Source of the DNA: an uncultured Bacteroidales bacterium
GTDB taxonomy: Bacteria > Bacteroidota > Bacteroidia > Bacteroidales > Paludibacteraceae
Direction: 5' to 3'
Assembly (NCBI GenBank): GCA_949282265.1
Contig: CASDOZ010000002.1
Span: 62,001 to 126,000 of the forward strand
DNA: 64,000 bases
The translations under genes and the position numbers were made by a program. The first letter of the stretch is position 1. Each line of letters starts with the position of its first letter. Below the pieces are notes generated by a model that was given only the letters and a program-made list of their open reading frames with translations, searched no databases and was not told where the DNA came from. This document shows, in pieces, positions 52,725 to 61,934 of this stretch.

Positions 52725-53939
52725 TTATTTCCATATCACAAAACCGTCGTACAAGCTGTTGTCGGCCGCGCGATACGTACGGACACACAAACTGTCAGCC
52801 GAAACGATTACATATTGATAAAACCGCTCGCCATAGCCTACACAATCCGCCACCGGATTCGATTTTTGCCTGTAATTTTTCGGTGAACTGTTCAGCACCA
52901 TGTAAACAGGCGTCGTCGCGCGGCCATCCATATATGAATTACGCCGCATGTAAGAATGATCATGCCCTTGTATAACCACATCGACGCGGTAACGAGCGAA
53001 AATTCCCTTGAAAGCCAAACGCATCAACGGATTGGAACGGCCCTCGGCGGCCGAATAGACCGGATGATGCATGATAACGACAGCCCATTTCTGCGGATTG
53101 TCCGCCAAAATCCGTTTCAGCCACTTCCGAACCCGCACATAATCGGCAGGACCGGCAAGGCCATCGGTATCAACCACAACCATTCGCACAGGCGCATAAT
53201 CGACATAATAAGTACGCCCGCGATATTTTTCCGGCCCGTTAGCCGGATTGACAAAAGTATGCACCCAACGGGTGTCCAATGGCTTGACAAGCGCTTTCAA
53301 ATATTCGTGGTTGCCCGTGCAGGCCAGAATGGGACGCCGCAACGGCACATCGCCCAAAGCATCATAAAACGCACACCAATAAGCATCGGTCGGGCGCTCG
53401 ATCATATCACCTGCAAAAGCCCAAAAAGCCGCACCCGCATAGGTAGGACACGTATCAAGCACGGCAACCATAGATGACAACAGGGAATCGGGAATGTGGA
53501 TATCACCAAACAAAGCAAATGAAAAATTGTTGGCAGCAGCCACGCGGAAAGTGTGCCACGGCGTCCGCTGCGTGCCGGTCGTTATGCGGTAAGCATAAAC
53601 GGCCTCTTCCTGCATACCAGAAAAGTGCGCTTGGTAGAACACCGATTTTCCCGAACGGCTTTCTACAACCGTTCCCGTTGCTGGGACTTGCAAAGTGTCC
53701 GTTGTACCCAAGCGCACGAAATCGACAAAAGCCGAATCAGGCACTTCACCGCAACGCCAACTCAAAGTGCGGCTATGAATATCCTCCCCCAACGTCCATG
53801 TAATCCTGTCTGGAAAATCAGGTGTCATATAATCTGCCTCTGGGGGGTTGTGGAACCAACGGTTCCACGATGTGTAACAAAAAATCCCGCCTGCCATCAA
53901 AACTACCAACAAGATATAAAAAGTTTTTTTCATAGTCAT
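52725..53939 (-). CDS. Calcineurin-like metallophosphoesterase (purple-acid-phosphatase type)
   Basis: A 404-residue exported phosphoesterase. An N-terminal hydrophobic segment (about 5-22) is followed by an Ig-like domain (about 40-130, ITWTLGEDIHSRTLSWRC) as in purple acid phosphatases. The catalytic domain holds the metal motifs FGDIH, FAGDM, CTGNHEY, VIMHHP and QGHDHSYMRR. Either ATG at 53939 or 53933 (MKKTFYILL) is possible; the second gives the usual signal start. Substrate unknown. Promoter TACATTTG at 53957-53964. Confidence 0.9.
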   Translation of the reverse strand: MTMKKTFYILLVVLMAGGIFCYTSWNRWFHNPPEADYMTPDFPDRITWTLGEDIHSRTLSWRCGEVPDSAFVDFVRLGTTDTLQVPATGTVVESRSGKSVFYQAHFSGMQEEAVYAYRITTGTQRTPWHTFRVAAANNFSFALFGDIHIPDSLLSSMVAVLDTCPTYAGAAFWAFAGDMIERPTDAYWCAFYDALGDVPLRRPILACTGNHEYLKALVKPLDTRWVHTFVNPANGPEKYRGRTYYVDYAPVRMVVVDTDGLAGPADYVRVRKWLKRILADNPQKWAVVIMHHPVYSAAEGRSNPLMRLAFKGIFARYRVDVVIQGHDHSYMRRNSYMDGRATTPVYMVLNSSPKNYRQKSNPVADCVGYGERFYQYVIVSADSLCVRTYRAADNSLYDGFVIWK

Positions 53940-53956
53940 TTGTCTTAAATTCTAGG

Positions 53957-53964
53957 CAAATGTA
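53957..53964 (-). promoter_or_regulatory. Phosphoesterase gene promoter, TACATTTG
   Basis: TACATTTG on the minus strand, 17 nt before the start codon. The rest of the gap to 54100 is A+T-rich with nothing else seen. Confidence 0.45.
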
Positions 53965-54107
53965 CGGAAAAATAAACAAACCAATCGGAAGTTAGGTCAA
54001 AGCGAAAATTTTATACAACATAATTATTCAACAAAACATGAAAAATAGAATAAATATACAATTAAAATACAAAATTTTACCGATTCAATAAAAAAATATA
54101 CATTTTA

Positions 54108-54139
54108 CTTGCATAAAAAATGATTTTTCTATACTTTTG
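54108..54139 (+). promoter_or_regulatory. korA-korB promoter
   Basis: CTTG (54108-54111), 20 bp, TACTTTTG (54132-54139). The leader to korA is about 95 nt and contains a short open frame and a possible AAGCGA/TCGCTT pairing (54178-54183 with 54209-54214). Confidence 0.6.
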
Positions 54140-54147
54140 CACCCAAA

Positions 54148-54231
54148 ATGAACCAAACCCAATCCATACAGGCGATAAGCGACCCCTTTCCGACCGAAAC
54201 ATCACCGTTCGCTTGTATTTACTGCAATTAA
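54148..54231 (+). CDS. Possible 27-residue leader peptide of korA
   Basis: An ATG 9 nt after the -7 element opens a 27-codon frame ending CIYCN just 8 nt before korA. It fills nearly the whole leader. No ribosome-binding site is evident and I know no homologue, so it may be chance. Kept because of its exact fit between promoter and korA. Confidence 0.22.
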   Translation: MNQTQSIQAISDPFPTETSPFACIYCN

Positions 54232-54239
54232 TTTAGGAT

Positions 54240-56099
54240 ATGGATACAAAGACATCAATAACAGCATTAGACAATGTTGTAGTGCGCTTTTCCGGCGACT
54301 CCGGCGATGGTATGCAATTGACCGGCACATTGTTCTCGAATTTGTCCGCCATTTTGGGCAATGAAATTTCAACATTCCCAGACTTCCCCGCCGAAATCCG
54401 CGCCCCGCAAGGCACGCTCGGTGGTGTATCGGGTTTCCAAGTACATTTGGGCTCCAGCAAAGTTTATACGCCTGGTGACCAAGCTGATGTACTCGTGGCT
54501 ATGAATCCGGCCGCATTGAAAGTGAATGCCAAAAGCATCAAAAAAATGGGCGTCGTCATTATCGACACTGATTCATTTGAAAAGCAAGATCTGGAAAAAG
54601 CGCAATTCAAAACCGATAATCCTTTTGAGGAATTGGGACTCTCGGACACCGTACAGATTATTCCTGTCCCGCTGACACAGCTAACCAAAGACAGCCTGGC
54701 AGATTTCGGCATGGACAACAAATCCGTTATCCGAAGCAAGAACATGTTCGCATTGGGCGTTGTTTGCTGGTTATTCAACCGCCCGATTGACCAAGCCATA
54801 CATTTCTTAGGCAACAAATTCGGCAAAAAGCCCGATTTGCTGAAAGCGAACGTAAAAGTCCTGACCGATGGTTACAATTACGGGAACAACCTGCACTTGA
54901 ACATTTCCACATTTGTCATTGACAAATCGCATTCCATGCCCAAAGGCACATACACAAGCATCAATGGCAACAAAGCCACCGCATGGGGCCTGATTGCCGC
55001 CGCTGAAAAAGCCGGCTTGAAACTGTTCCTGGGCAGCTATCCCATTACACCGGCCACAGACATCATGCAAGAACTTGCCTTGCGGAAAGATGTCGGCGCC
55101 ATGGTTGTACAAGTTGAAGATGAAATATCCGGTGTATGCACTGCTATCGGTGCAGCCTTTGCCGGCTGCCTGGCTGCAACTAGTACATCCGGTCCCGGCC
55201 TCTCTTTGAAATCAGAAGCTATCGGATTGACTACAATGGCTGAGTTACCACTCGTTGTTATCGATGTCATGCGTGGTGGTCCTAGTACAGGTATGCCGAC
55301 CAAAACAGAACAGACCGACCTGCTGCAAGCCATTTACGGACGGAACGGAGAAAGCCCAATTGTGGTGATTGCCGCTAGTTCACCGGCTGACTGTTTCGAA
55401 TTTACCTACATGGCCAGCAAAATAGCATTGGAACACATGACACCGGTCATTCTGCTGTCAGACACGTTCCTTGCTAACGGGTCTTCCTTATGGAAATTGC
55501 CTAAACTGGCCGATATGCCAGCTATTACACCACACATGGTACCTGCCGAACTCAAAGGCACATACAATGTTGCCAAGCGCGACGAAAATACAAAGATACG
55601 CTATTGGGCTATACCAGGTATGGAAGGTTTCGAACACCGGAACATGGGGCTGGAACGTGACAACCAGACCGGAAGCATATCCACACAACCGGCAAACCAT
55701 GCCATTATGACGGAAAACCGCGCACAAAAAATCAAAAACATCATTGAGGTAATTCCCGATGTAACCGTAGAAGGCTGTGCCGATGATGCGGAATTGCTGA
55801 TTGTCGGTTGGGGAAGCACAAAAGGCCATTTGATGAGCGCAATGACCAACTTGAACGCACAAGGCCACAAAATAGCGCTGGCGCACTTCAACTACATTGC
55901 GCCACTGCCCAAAAATACGGCCGATGTTTTGCACAAATATCCAAAAGTGGTTGTTTGCGAACTGAATACAGGACAGTTTGCGACATACCTGCGTTCGCAA
56001 GTAGAAAACGTGCATCTGTACCAATGCAACAAAGTGGAAGGGCAACCGTTCAATGTCAGCGAATTGGAAGCCAATTTCCTTGAAATAATCAACAAATAA
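54240..56099 (+). CDS. korA: 2-oxoglutarate:ferredoxin oxidoreductase, alpha subunit (gamma-alpha fusion)
   Basis: With KorB converts 2-oxoglutarate and CoA to succinyl-CoA, reducing ferredoxin (or the reverse). It has 619 residues. The gamma domain (about 1-195) starts VVRFSGDSGDGMQLTGTLFS, and the alpha/pyrimidine-binding domain (about 225-600) has FLGSYPITPATDIMQELA and SGPGLSLKSEAIGLTTMAELPL (split: SGPGLSLKSEAIG, LTTMAELPL). DVMRGGPSTGMPTKTEQTDL (split: DVMRGGPSTGMPT, KTEQTDL) is a further signature. It precedes korB by 62 nt. No separate ferredoxin (delta) subunit is present. Confidence 0.95.
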   Translation: MDTKTSITALDNVVVRFSGDSGDGMQLTGTLFSNLSAILGNEISTFPDFPAEIRAPQGTLGGVSGFQVHLGSSKVYTPGDQADVLVAMNPAALKVNAKSIKKMGVVIIDTDSFEKQDLEKAQFKTDNPFEELGLSDTVQIIPVPLTQLTKDSLADFGMDNKSVIRSKNMFALGVVCWLFNRPIDQAIHFLGNKFGKKPDLLKANVKVLTDGYNYGNNLHLNISTFVIDKSHSMPKGTYTSINGNKATAWGLIAAAEKAGLKLFLGSYPITPATDIMQELALRKDVGAMVVQVEDEISGVCTAIGAAFAGCLAATSTSGPGLSLKSEAIGLTTMAELPLVVIDVMRGGPSTGMPTKTEQTDLLQAIYGRNGESPIVVIAASSPADCFEFTYMASKIALEHMTPVILLSDTFLANGSSLWKLPKLADMPAITPHMVPAELKGTYNVAKRDENTKIRYWAIPGMEGFEHRNMGLERDNQTGSISTQPANHAIMTENRAQKIKNIIEVIPDVTVEGCADDAELLIVGWGSTKGHLMSAMTNLNAQGHKIALAHFNYIAPLPKNTADVLHKYPKVVVCELNTGQFATYLRSQVENVHLYQCNKVEGQPFNVSELEANFLEIINK

Positions 56100-56161
56100 G
56101 AAAAACAGCGGCACGAAAGGGAATACCATATTCCCAACTGCCACACAAATCATATTAGGTT

Positions 56162-57160
56162 ATGTTTACTGCAAAAGATTTCAAAAGCGACCAATACGTG
56201 CGTTTCTGCCCAGGCTGCGGCGACCATGCCGTTGTCAATTCACTACAAAAAGCCATGGCCGAACTGGGCATAGCCCCACATCAAACGGTTGTCATATCCG
56301 GCATCGGATGTTCATCACGTATGCCGCACTATTTGAGCACATACGGTTTCAACACCATACACGGACGCGGAGCAGCCATCGCCACCGGCGTCAAGACCTC
56401 ACATCCCGAACTGACCGTATGGCAAATGTCGGGTGATGGCGACTGCCTCGCTATTGGCGGAAACCATTTCATACACAGCCTGCGCCGGAACGTGAACCTG
56501 AACATTGTCTTGTTCAACAACCAGATATACGGTCTGACCAAAGGGCAATATTCACCGACGAGCAAAAAAGGGTTTGTCAGCAAATCATCACCTTACGGAA
56601 CCGTGGAGCGGCCGTTCCGCCCTGCGGAATTAGTGTTCGGCGCACGCGGGACATTCTTCGCACGCGCATTGGATGTAGACATACAGACTACCGTCAGCAG
56701 CATGGTGGCGGCCGCCAAACATAAAGGTGCGGCCTTGGTGGAATGCTTGGTGAATTGCATCATATTCAACAACGGGGCACACGGCTGGATTGCCGACAAG
56801 GAACACCGCGCCGATCGCATGATTGTGCTGGAACATGGCAAACCTATGATTTTCGGCGCGGAGCGCAACAAAGGACTCGTTTTAAACGGCTGGAACCTAA
56901 AAGCCGTTACCATCGGCGAAAACGGCATCACCGAAAAAGACATTCTGGTGCACGATGCACATTGTGCCGATGACACCCTGCACAAAAAGCTCGCCCTGAT
57001 GGAAGGCCCGGAGCTGCCTATCGCAATGGGCGTCATCCGCGATGTGGAAGAAGAAAGTTACGACGAAGCCGTAAACCGCCAAATTGCCGAAGTGCAGGAA
57101 AAATCGAAAATCCACTGTTTCGATGACCTGGTTGCCAGTTGCGAGAAATGGGAGATGTAA
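56162..57160 (+). CDS. korB: 2-oxoglutarate:ferredoxin oxidoreductase, beta subunit
   Basis: The thiamine-diphosphate and Fe-S subunit, 332 residues. Cysteines in RFCPGCGDHAVV and SGIGCSSRMPHYL are cluster ligands. The TPP/Mg motif is GDGDCLAIGGNHFIH with NNQIYGLTKGQYSPTS. Operon with korA; a perfect terminator follows. Anaerobic TCA-branch role is family knowledge. Confidence 0.95.
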   Translation: MFTAKDFKSDQYVRFCPGCGDHAVVNSLQKAMAELGIAPHQTVVISGIGCSSRMPHYLSTYGFNTIHGRGAAIATGVKTSHPELTVWQMSGDGDCLAIGGNHFIHSLRRNVNLNIVLFNNQIYGLTKGQYSPTSKKGFVSKSSPYGTVERPFRPAELVFGARGTFFARALDVDIQTTVSSMVAAAKHKGAALVECLVNCIIFNNGAHGWIADKEHRADRMIVLEHGKPMIFGAERNKGLVLNGWNLKAVTIGENGITEKDILVHDAHCADDTLHKKLALMEGPELPIAMGVIRDVEEESYDEAVNRQIAEVQEKSKIHCFDDLVASCEKWEM

Positions 57161-57179
57161 CCCAATCGTTTCTTAAACA

Positions 57180-57220
57180 ACAAAGCCGTCTTGCTTTTTA
57201 CATAAGCAAGACGGCTTTGT
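57180..57220 (+). terminator. Terminator after korB
   Basis: ACAAAGCCGTCTTGCTT (57180-57196) pairs perfectly over 17 bp with AAGCAAGACGGCTTTGT (57204-57220), then TGTTTAT. Confidence 0.9.
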
Positions 57221-57260
57221 TGTTTATAACTGACTAAAAAGTCAATTTTTAAAGAAAAAT

Positions 57261-57403
57261 TTATAACTTGACAATTAGATCTTCAACTGCAATAAAAAAT
57301 CCTATTATCACCCCAAAATGAGGTTTAAGAGAGTTCCTTTTATATTTACCACTTATAATTTGTAAGTGTTCTAAGGATTCAACCTTGTTTTAGCCACTTT
57401 CAT
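57261..57403 (-). pseudogene. Possible frameshifted small ORF remnant
   Basis: Between the korB terminator and pyrF the minus strand has a short ATG frame (57403 to a TAG at 57371: MKVAKTRLNP). An overlapping frame then continues without a start, ending at 57261 in LKPHFGVIIGFFIAVEDLIVKL (split: LKPHFGVIIGFF, IAVEDLIVKL). Joined by one frameshift they would make a protein of about 45 residues. No family recognised. It could be chance in A+T-rich DNA. Confidence 0.2.
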
Positions 57404-57459
57404 AATTTACAGAATATATTGTTTGGCATTAAGACTCAAGCCATAAACAACCTACCCTA

Positions 57460-58293
57460 TCAAGAAAGTAGTTTCTCCAATAAAACAGCCATCTCCTGCT
57501 GTACACGTCGGGCTTCTGCACGTGCAGCATCAGCAAAAGCTGGCGTGCTGTCGGCATAGATAATCGCCCGCGAAGAATTGACCAGCAAACCACATTGGCT
57601 ATTCATACCGTGCGCGGCCACTTCCTGCAAACTGCCGCCCTGCGCCCCGATTCCGGGTACAAGCAGGAAATGTTCAGGCACAATTTTGCGCACATCTTCC
57701 AGCATTTCGGCCTTGGTTGCACCCACCACATACATCATGTTGTCAGCATTGCCCCATTGGAGCGACGTGCGAAGTACTTTTTCAAATAGCCGCTCACCGG
57801 TAGCGCGGTCTTCCATAAATTGGAAATCAAATGCGCCCTTGTTGCTGGTCAAAGCGAGCAAGGTAACCCATTTGCCCGGATAAGTCAGGAAAGGCGTAAC
57901 ACTGTCTGCACCCATATAAGGAGCCACGGTAACACTGTCCACATCCATGTTGCCGAAAAACGTGCGCGCATACATGGCCGACGTATTGCCAATATCGCCA
58001 CGCTTGGCATCAGCAATGATAAACTGGTCTGGATAATTGGTGCGGATATATTCCACCGTGCGTTCCAAGATGTCCCAGCCTTCAATGCCAATACTTTCGT
58101 AAAACGCCAAATTTGGCTTATAGGCGACGCATAAATCAGCCGTCGCATCGATAATAGCTTTGTTGAATGCGAAAATGGCATCATCCGACTCATCAAACAA
58201 ATGTTCCGGGATTTTTTCTACATCCGTGTCCAAACCAACGCAAAGAAATGATTTTTTGCGCATAATGTTTCCAAAGAGTTGTTGCTTGTCCAT
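57460..58293 (-). CDS. pyrF: Orotidine 5'-phosphate decarboxylase (type 2)
   Basis: Last step of UMP synthesis. The 277-residue product is the longer type-2 form, with catalytic [15 protein letters not shown] (Lys and the Asp pair) and the phosphate-binding VPGIGAQGG. It starts 44 nt after the methyltransferase stop on the same strand. In Bacteroidales pyrF usually directly follows prfA (recalled), so the restriction-modification pair appears inserted between them. Confidence 0.95.
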   Translation of the reverse strand: MDKQQLFGNIMRKKSFLCVGLDTDVEKIPEHLFDESDDAIFAFNKAIIDATADLCVAYKPNLAFYESIGIEGWDILERTVEYIRTNYPDQFIIADAKRGDIGNTSAMYARTFFGNMDVDSVTVAPYMGADSVTPFLTYPGKWVTLLALTSNKGAFDFQFMEDRATGERLFEKVLRTSLQWGNADNMMYVVGATKAEMLEDVRKIVPEHFLLVPGIGAQGGSLQEVAAHGMNSQCGLLVNSSRAIIYADSTPAFADAARAEARRVQQEMAVLLEKLLS

Positions 58294-58337
58294 GTTTTTT
58301 AATATGAAGATATGTTTGTCTTGTTTTATTTGTTGAT

Positions 58338-58961
58338 TTAAATGACTTGACTTGAAGGAATAAGGATAACATCTTCTTCGAATAAACTTTTGTCATATAG
58401 GGTATCTTCCCCTATTTTTTGTTTTTTCAAATTTGAAATATCAACCACAGCTCCATATTCAATGAAGTTGTTGAAAAATTTTTGAATGTTACTTCCCCAA
58501 TATACAAGGCAGCAGGCCATGGGTGCTCCTTTTCCAGAATCTGTTCCATTTACCAAGAAACGCAATCTTGTGTCATATAAGAAACAGATGGCAGAGGCAT
58601 GTCCAAATATACATTTTTTCCAGTGAGTTGTGTTCGGTGCGACAGGTATCAAGGCAATAATTTCTGAAAGGTATTTTTGATGTGACAAAACACATTTTGC
58701 CAACCAATCTTTTATGGTCGTACCTCTGTCCCTGTCCGCACCATACGGAGGATTCATGTAAATGGTTGGATAGTTCCATTCTTGTTTCAATCCATCTGTT
58801 TCGGGCAACCTGAATTCCGTTTCTGCATGTACAATAGAGTAGTTGTTGGAGCATGGATCCAAACTAATGCTGCCGTCAAAGAATTTTCTGATGGCGTTTA
58901 CGTATTTTTGGGGAGTGCACCAACTTTGGCTTTGGGTATTTACTTTTCGTCCGGCGGTCAT
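58338..58961 (-). CDS. DNA N6-adenine methyltransferase (phage Dam-like) of a type II R-M system
   Basis: A 207-residue DNA methyltransferase of the phage-type Dam family. DPCSNN (35-40) is the SAM-binding block and NPPY (70-73) is the catalytic motif of N6-adenine methylases. [14 protein letters not shown] near the start is also typical. I start at 58961, where ATG overlaps the endonuclease stop (ATGA) and TTGGAGGGA lies upstream, a Shine-Dalgarno rare in this window. The ATG at 58976 is the alternative. Its partner is the endonuclease-like gene immediately upstream. The recognition site is unknown. The gene is more A+T-rich than its neighbours, suggesting transfer. Confidence 0.82.
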   Translation of the reverse strand: MTAGRKVNTQSQSWCTPQKYVNAIRKFFDGSISLDPCSNNYSIVHAETEFRLPETDGLKQEWNYPTIYMNPPYGADRDRGTTIKDWLAKCVLSHQKYLSEIIALIPVAPNTTHWKKCIFGHASAICFLYDTRLRFLVNGTDSGKGAPMACCLVYWGSNIQKFFNNFIEYGAVVDISNLKKQKIGEDTLYDKSLFEEDVILIPSSQVI

Positions 58962-60079
58962 ATGATTTCCCTCCAATTCTTATTTTTCAAAATGAATAAT
59001 TCGTCTTTTAATGTCGTTATGGAAACATTCTGGGGAGTTATTATATTAAACCAACTTTCAATATCGCTGATATGTTCATTAAAATATCGGCATAGAGCAT
59101 AATGGGCTTCCAGATTCATTTTGACTTTGGTGAAGACATTACTCTTTTTTCCCTCTTTATATGAGTTTAAAAAAGCTTCTCTTATGGACTCATAGATGGG
59201 ACAGGGTTGTAACAACAAGTCTGTTATGAATTGCGCAAGGCCGATGTCTGACAGGAACAGCAACCAATCATAAGATTGTGCCAGCACCTTTAGTTCTTTG
59301 TTTTGGTTTTCGGACGTAAACCAATTGCCGTGATTGCTGACAATCCCAATGGATAAAGTAAAGTTTTTTAGCAGATTTTTGTCGTTCCCGTTAATGATGG
59401 TGTGCAACAAGTCAGAATAAGGTTGAATGATAGGTTCGCCATGGTTATAGATTATGCCGTATTTTTCTCCTTTCTCATTACGTATTTTTTGGAGAGAAGA
59501 TGTGTTTTGAGCAACGTAGGCTCCTTGTTTTGCTTTCTCTATGGTTTGAGGCCCTTTTTTTGAACCTTCTTCTACCCCGACACGTTTGCATTCAAACATG
59601 GCATAAGGTTTTTGATGTAGAAAGTTCGTGTTTAAAGAGATGTTCTCATTTGTTATGCGTTTGATTATAGCTTGGACAATAGTAGTTGAGTCTTCGGCAA
59701 TGGTACAAGCGTTTTTTAAAGTAAGGTCTTTGTCAAGCAAACAACCAGATTTTGCTTTGAATTCTTTTTCTACCCTTAGTTCTTTCAAAATCTTCGAAGA
59801 TGTCAAAGGAAGTTTGTTTGTTATGGTTGTTTCCTCGCATTTTAGCAGTGGATGCAAAGTAAATTCTACATTGTGAGTGATTGAAGGATTGCCATATTCG
59901 CTTAGACCTTTTTCAATTGAGATGGAATCTTCTATTCCCCATTCTTTTAACAAGTAAAAAGAGATGATTTCAATCATCGTTCCAAGTGCTCTTCCGGCTG
60001 CCTTTTTGGCATCCTTTGTATGGAAGAATACCTGCTCGCTCAGAACCTTTTGCAAAGTATCAATGGATGGATAACTCAT
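58958..60079 (-). CDS. Probable type II restriction endonuclease
   Basis: 373 residues, not assigned to a named enzyme. The segment YAMFECKRVGVEEG has ECK (163-165), the E-x-K half of a PD-(D/E)xK nuclease active site, followed by GPQTIEKAKQGAYVA, a Lys/Gln helix found after such sites. The start (VLSEQVFFHTKDAKKAAGRA) and many Lys/Asn residues suit a DNA-binding enzyme. Translation is coupled to the methyltransferase (4-nt overlap), as in type II R-M pairs. It starts 36 nt after prfA. No controller (C) protein gene is present. Function by context plus one motif. Confidence 0.65.
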   Translation of the reverse strand: MSYPSIDTLQKVLSEQVFFHTKDAKKAAGRALGTMIEIISFYLLKEWGIEDSISIEKGLSEYGNPSITHNVEFTLHPLLKCEETTITNKLPLTSSKILKELRVEKEFKAKSGCLLDKDLTLKNACTIAEDSTTIVQAIIKRITNENISLNTNFLHQKPYAMFECKRVGVEEGSKKGPQTIEKAKQGAYVAQNTSSLQKIRNEKGEKYGIIYNHGEPIIQPYSDLLHTIINGNDKNLLKNFTLSIGIVSNHGNWFTSENQNKELKVLAQSYDWLLFLSDIGLAQFITDLLLQPCPIYESIREAFLNSYKEGKKSNVFTKVKMNLEAHYALCRYFNEHISDIESWFNIITPQNVSITTLKDELFILKNKNWREII

Positions 60080-60115
60080 AAGAATTTATTCTATAATTGT
60101 AATATTTTTCTTCCT

Positions 60116-61216
60116 CTACAATTCGCTTTCTTTCAGCCGTTCGGCATTTTCGGCCACAATAAGTCCATCAATAACTTGCTGTATGTCGCCATCCATAAAT
60201 GCGGCCAGATTATAGATTGTCATGCCGATACGATGGTCGGTGATACGCCCCTGCGGATAGTTGTAGGTGCGTATTTTGGCCGAGCGGTCGCCGGTGCTGA
60301 CCATTGTCTTGCGCCTTGCGGCAATATCGTCGATATATTTCTGGTGCTCGCGGTCATATATTTGGGTGCGCAAACGCGCCAATGCCCGCTCTTTGTTTTT
60401 GGGCTGGTCGCGGGTTTCGGTACACTCAATCAGGATTTCTTCGGCAACGCCGGTATTCGGGTTTTTCCAGACATAGCGCAAGCGCACACCCGACTCCACC
60501 TTGTTCACGTTCTGCCCACCGGCACCGCCGCTTCGGAACGTGTCCCATTTGATTTCACCCTCGTTTATCTGCACATCGAACTCGTCCGCCTCAGGCAGCA
60601 CGGCCACCGTAGCCGCCGATGTATGCACTCGCCCCTGCGTTTCGGTAGCCGGCACACGTTGCACGCGGTGTACGCCGCTTTCATACTTCAACGTGCCATA
60701 AACCTGCTCGCCCGTCACATTGAAAATGATTTCCTTGAAGCCTCCCGAAGGACCTTCGGTAAAATTGGAAACCGTAACTTTCCAGCCTTTGGTTTCACAA
60801 TACTTGGAATACATGCGGAACAAGTCGCCTGCAAAAATGGCAGCCTCATCGCCACCAGTTCCTCCACGTATCTCCATCACCACATTCTTGCCATCTTCGG
60901 GGTCGGCCGGAATGAGCAACAACTTGATTTCCTCCTCCAACTGCGGGATGCGCTTCTCCAACGACTCCTGCTCGGCACGTGCCATTTCACGCAAATCAGC
61001 ATCCGACTCCTCGGCCAATACCTGTTTGGCATCGGCCAAATCGGCCAAAGCCGTACGGTAACGCTTCTGCGCATCCATAATCCGCTCCAACTCGTGATAT
61101 TCCTTGTTGAGTTTCACATAACGCGCCATATCGGCAATCACAGCCGGGTCGGTAATCAGCAACGAGATTTCCTCAAATTTATGTTGCAGTCCTTCCAATT
61201 TTGCTAATAAATCCAT
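60116..61216 (-). CDS. prfA: Peptide chain release factor 1
   Basis: Ends translation at UAA and UAG. The 366-residue product has the GGQ catalytic loop (SGGAGGQNVNKVES), the PxT-type stop-codon reading element in VPATETQGRVHTS (RF1-style PAT), and ALARLRTQIYD downstream. It lies 16 nt after the gene at 61233-61934 and is followed on the same strand by the R-M pair and pyrF. Confidence 0.96.
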   Translation of the reverse strand: MDLLAKLEGLQHKFEEISLLITDPAVIADMARYVKLNKEYHELERIMDAQKRYRTALADLADAKQVLAEESDADLREMARAEQESLEKRIPQLEEEIKLLLIPADPEDGKNVVMEIRGGTGGDEAAIFAGDLFRMYSKYCETKGWKVTVSNFTEGPSGGFKEIIFNVTGEQVYGTLKYESGVHRVQRVPATETQGRVHTSAATVAVLPEADEFDVQINEGEIKWDTFRSGGAGGQNVNKVESGVRLRYVWKNPNTGVAEEILIECTETRDQPKNKERALARLRTQIYDREHQKYIDDIAARRKTMVSTGDRSAKIRTYNYPQGRITDHRIGMTIYNLAAFMDGDIQQVIDGLIVAENAERLKESEL

Positions 61217-61232
61217 ATCGTTTCTCCATCAA

Positions 61233-61934
61233 TTAGTTACCGGTTGTAGAATTGCGCAAGCCATAACGCCTTTCCGTCTCATCGCGCAAATTCTGCATGA
61301 ATTTTTCCACACGGAATTCGGCCAAGGCCTTGTAACGGCGTTGCGTAATAAAAATATTGAAAAACCAACCGAAGCGTATATTTATTTCAATCGTGTAAAG
61401 CATTTTGTCCGGCGCAAGTTGTTTCACGTAAAAAACGCCATACGATTCTTTGAGCAATGAACCTGAATAAAACATGTCCACACGAATACGCCGCGAACCA
61501 TCCTGCAGTTCACGGTCTTCCACCTTGCTTTTCAGTTCAATGTCACGGAAAACCGTGATCCCTGGCACCACGGCATCAACATTCAGAATACTAATGCCAG
61601 TCTGCGGATCGTAGGAAGTGGCATTCCAAACCAAAATAACCGCATCTTTTTCCGAGCCATCTTTCTGTTGGCCGATTCCTTTAAACGCCCAATCGAACAA
61701 ACGTTCCGGATCACCTTGGAACTGGCTTATCAAATCGTCAATCACCTCATTGGCAGCCGGTTTGTCTGCCGCGACCTCAACCGTGCAATAGGTGGTGAAC
61801 AAGCCTTTTTCATACGTGGTTTTCAACGAATTGGCTGCAACCGACGCTACAAAACTTGCCGGCAACAGCAGAAACATGACCGGCAGAAAAAAATATTTAC
61901 CTAAAAACGTGTGGGTTGTAAGCATGCGTTTCAA
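61233..61934 (-). CDS. Predicted membrane/secreted protein of unknown family
   Basis: I do not recognise it. 233 residues: an N-terminal hydrophobic segment (about 12-34, signal or anchor), then an alpha/beta region with AANEVIDDLISQFQGDPERL, DGSRRIRVDMFYSGSLLKES, and an amphipathic end with TQRRYKALAEFRVEKFMQNL. Length and strand pattern loosely resemble START/SRPBCC lipid-binding folds, but no diagnostic motif is present. It heads the prfA-R-M-pyrF run (16 nt to prfA). Promoter TATTTTTG at 61971-61978. Confidence 0.7.
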   Translation of the reverse strand: MKRMLTTHTFLGKYFFLPVMFLLLPASFVASVAANSLKTTYEKGLFTTYCTVEVAADKPAANEVIDDLISQFQGDPERLFDWAFKGIGQQKDGSEKDAVILVWNATSYDPQTGISILNVDAVVPGITVFRDIELKSKVEDRELQDGSRRIRVDMFYSGSLLKESYGVFYVKQLAPDKMLYTIEINIRFGWFFNIFITQRRYKALAEFRVEKFMQNLRDETERRYGLRNSTTGN

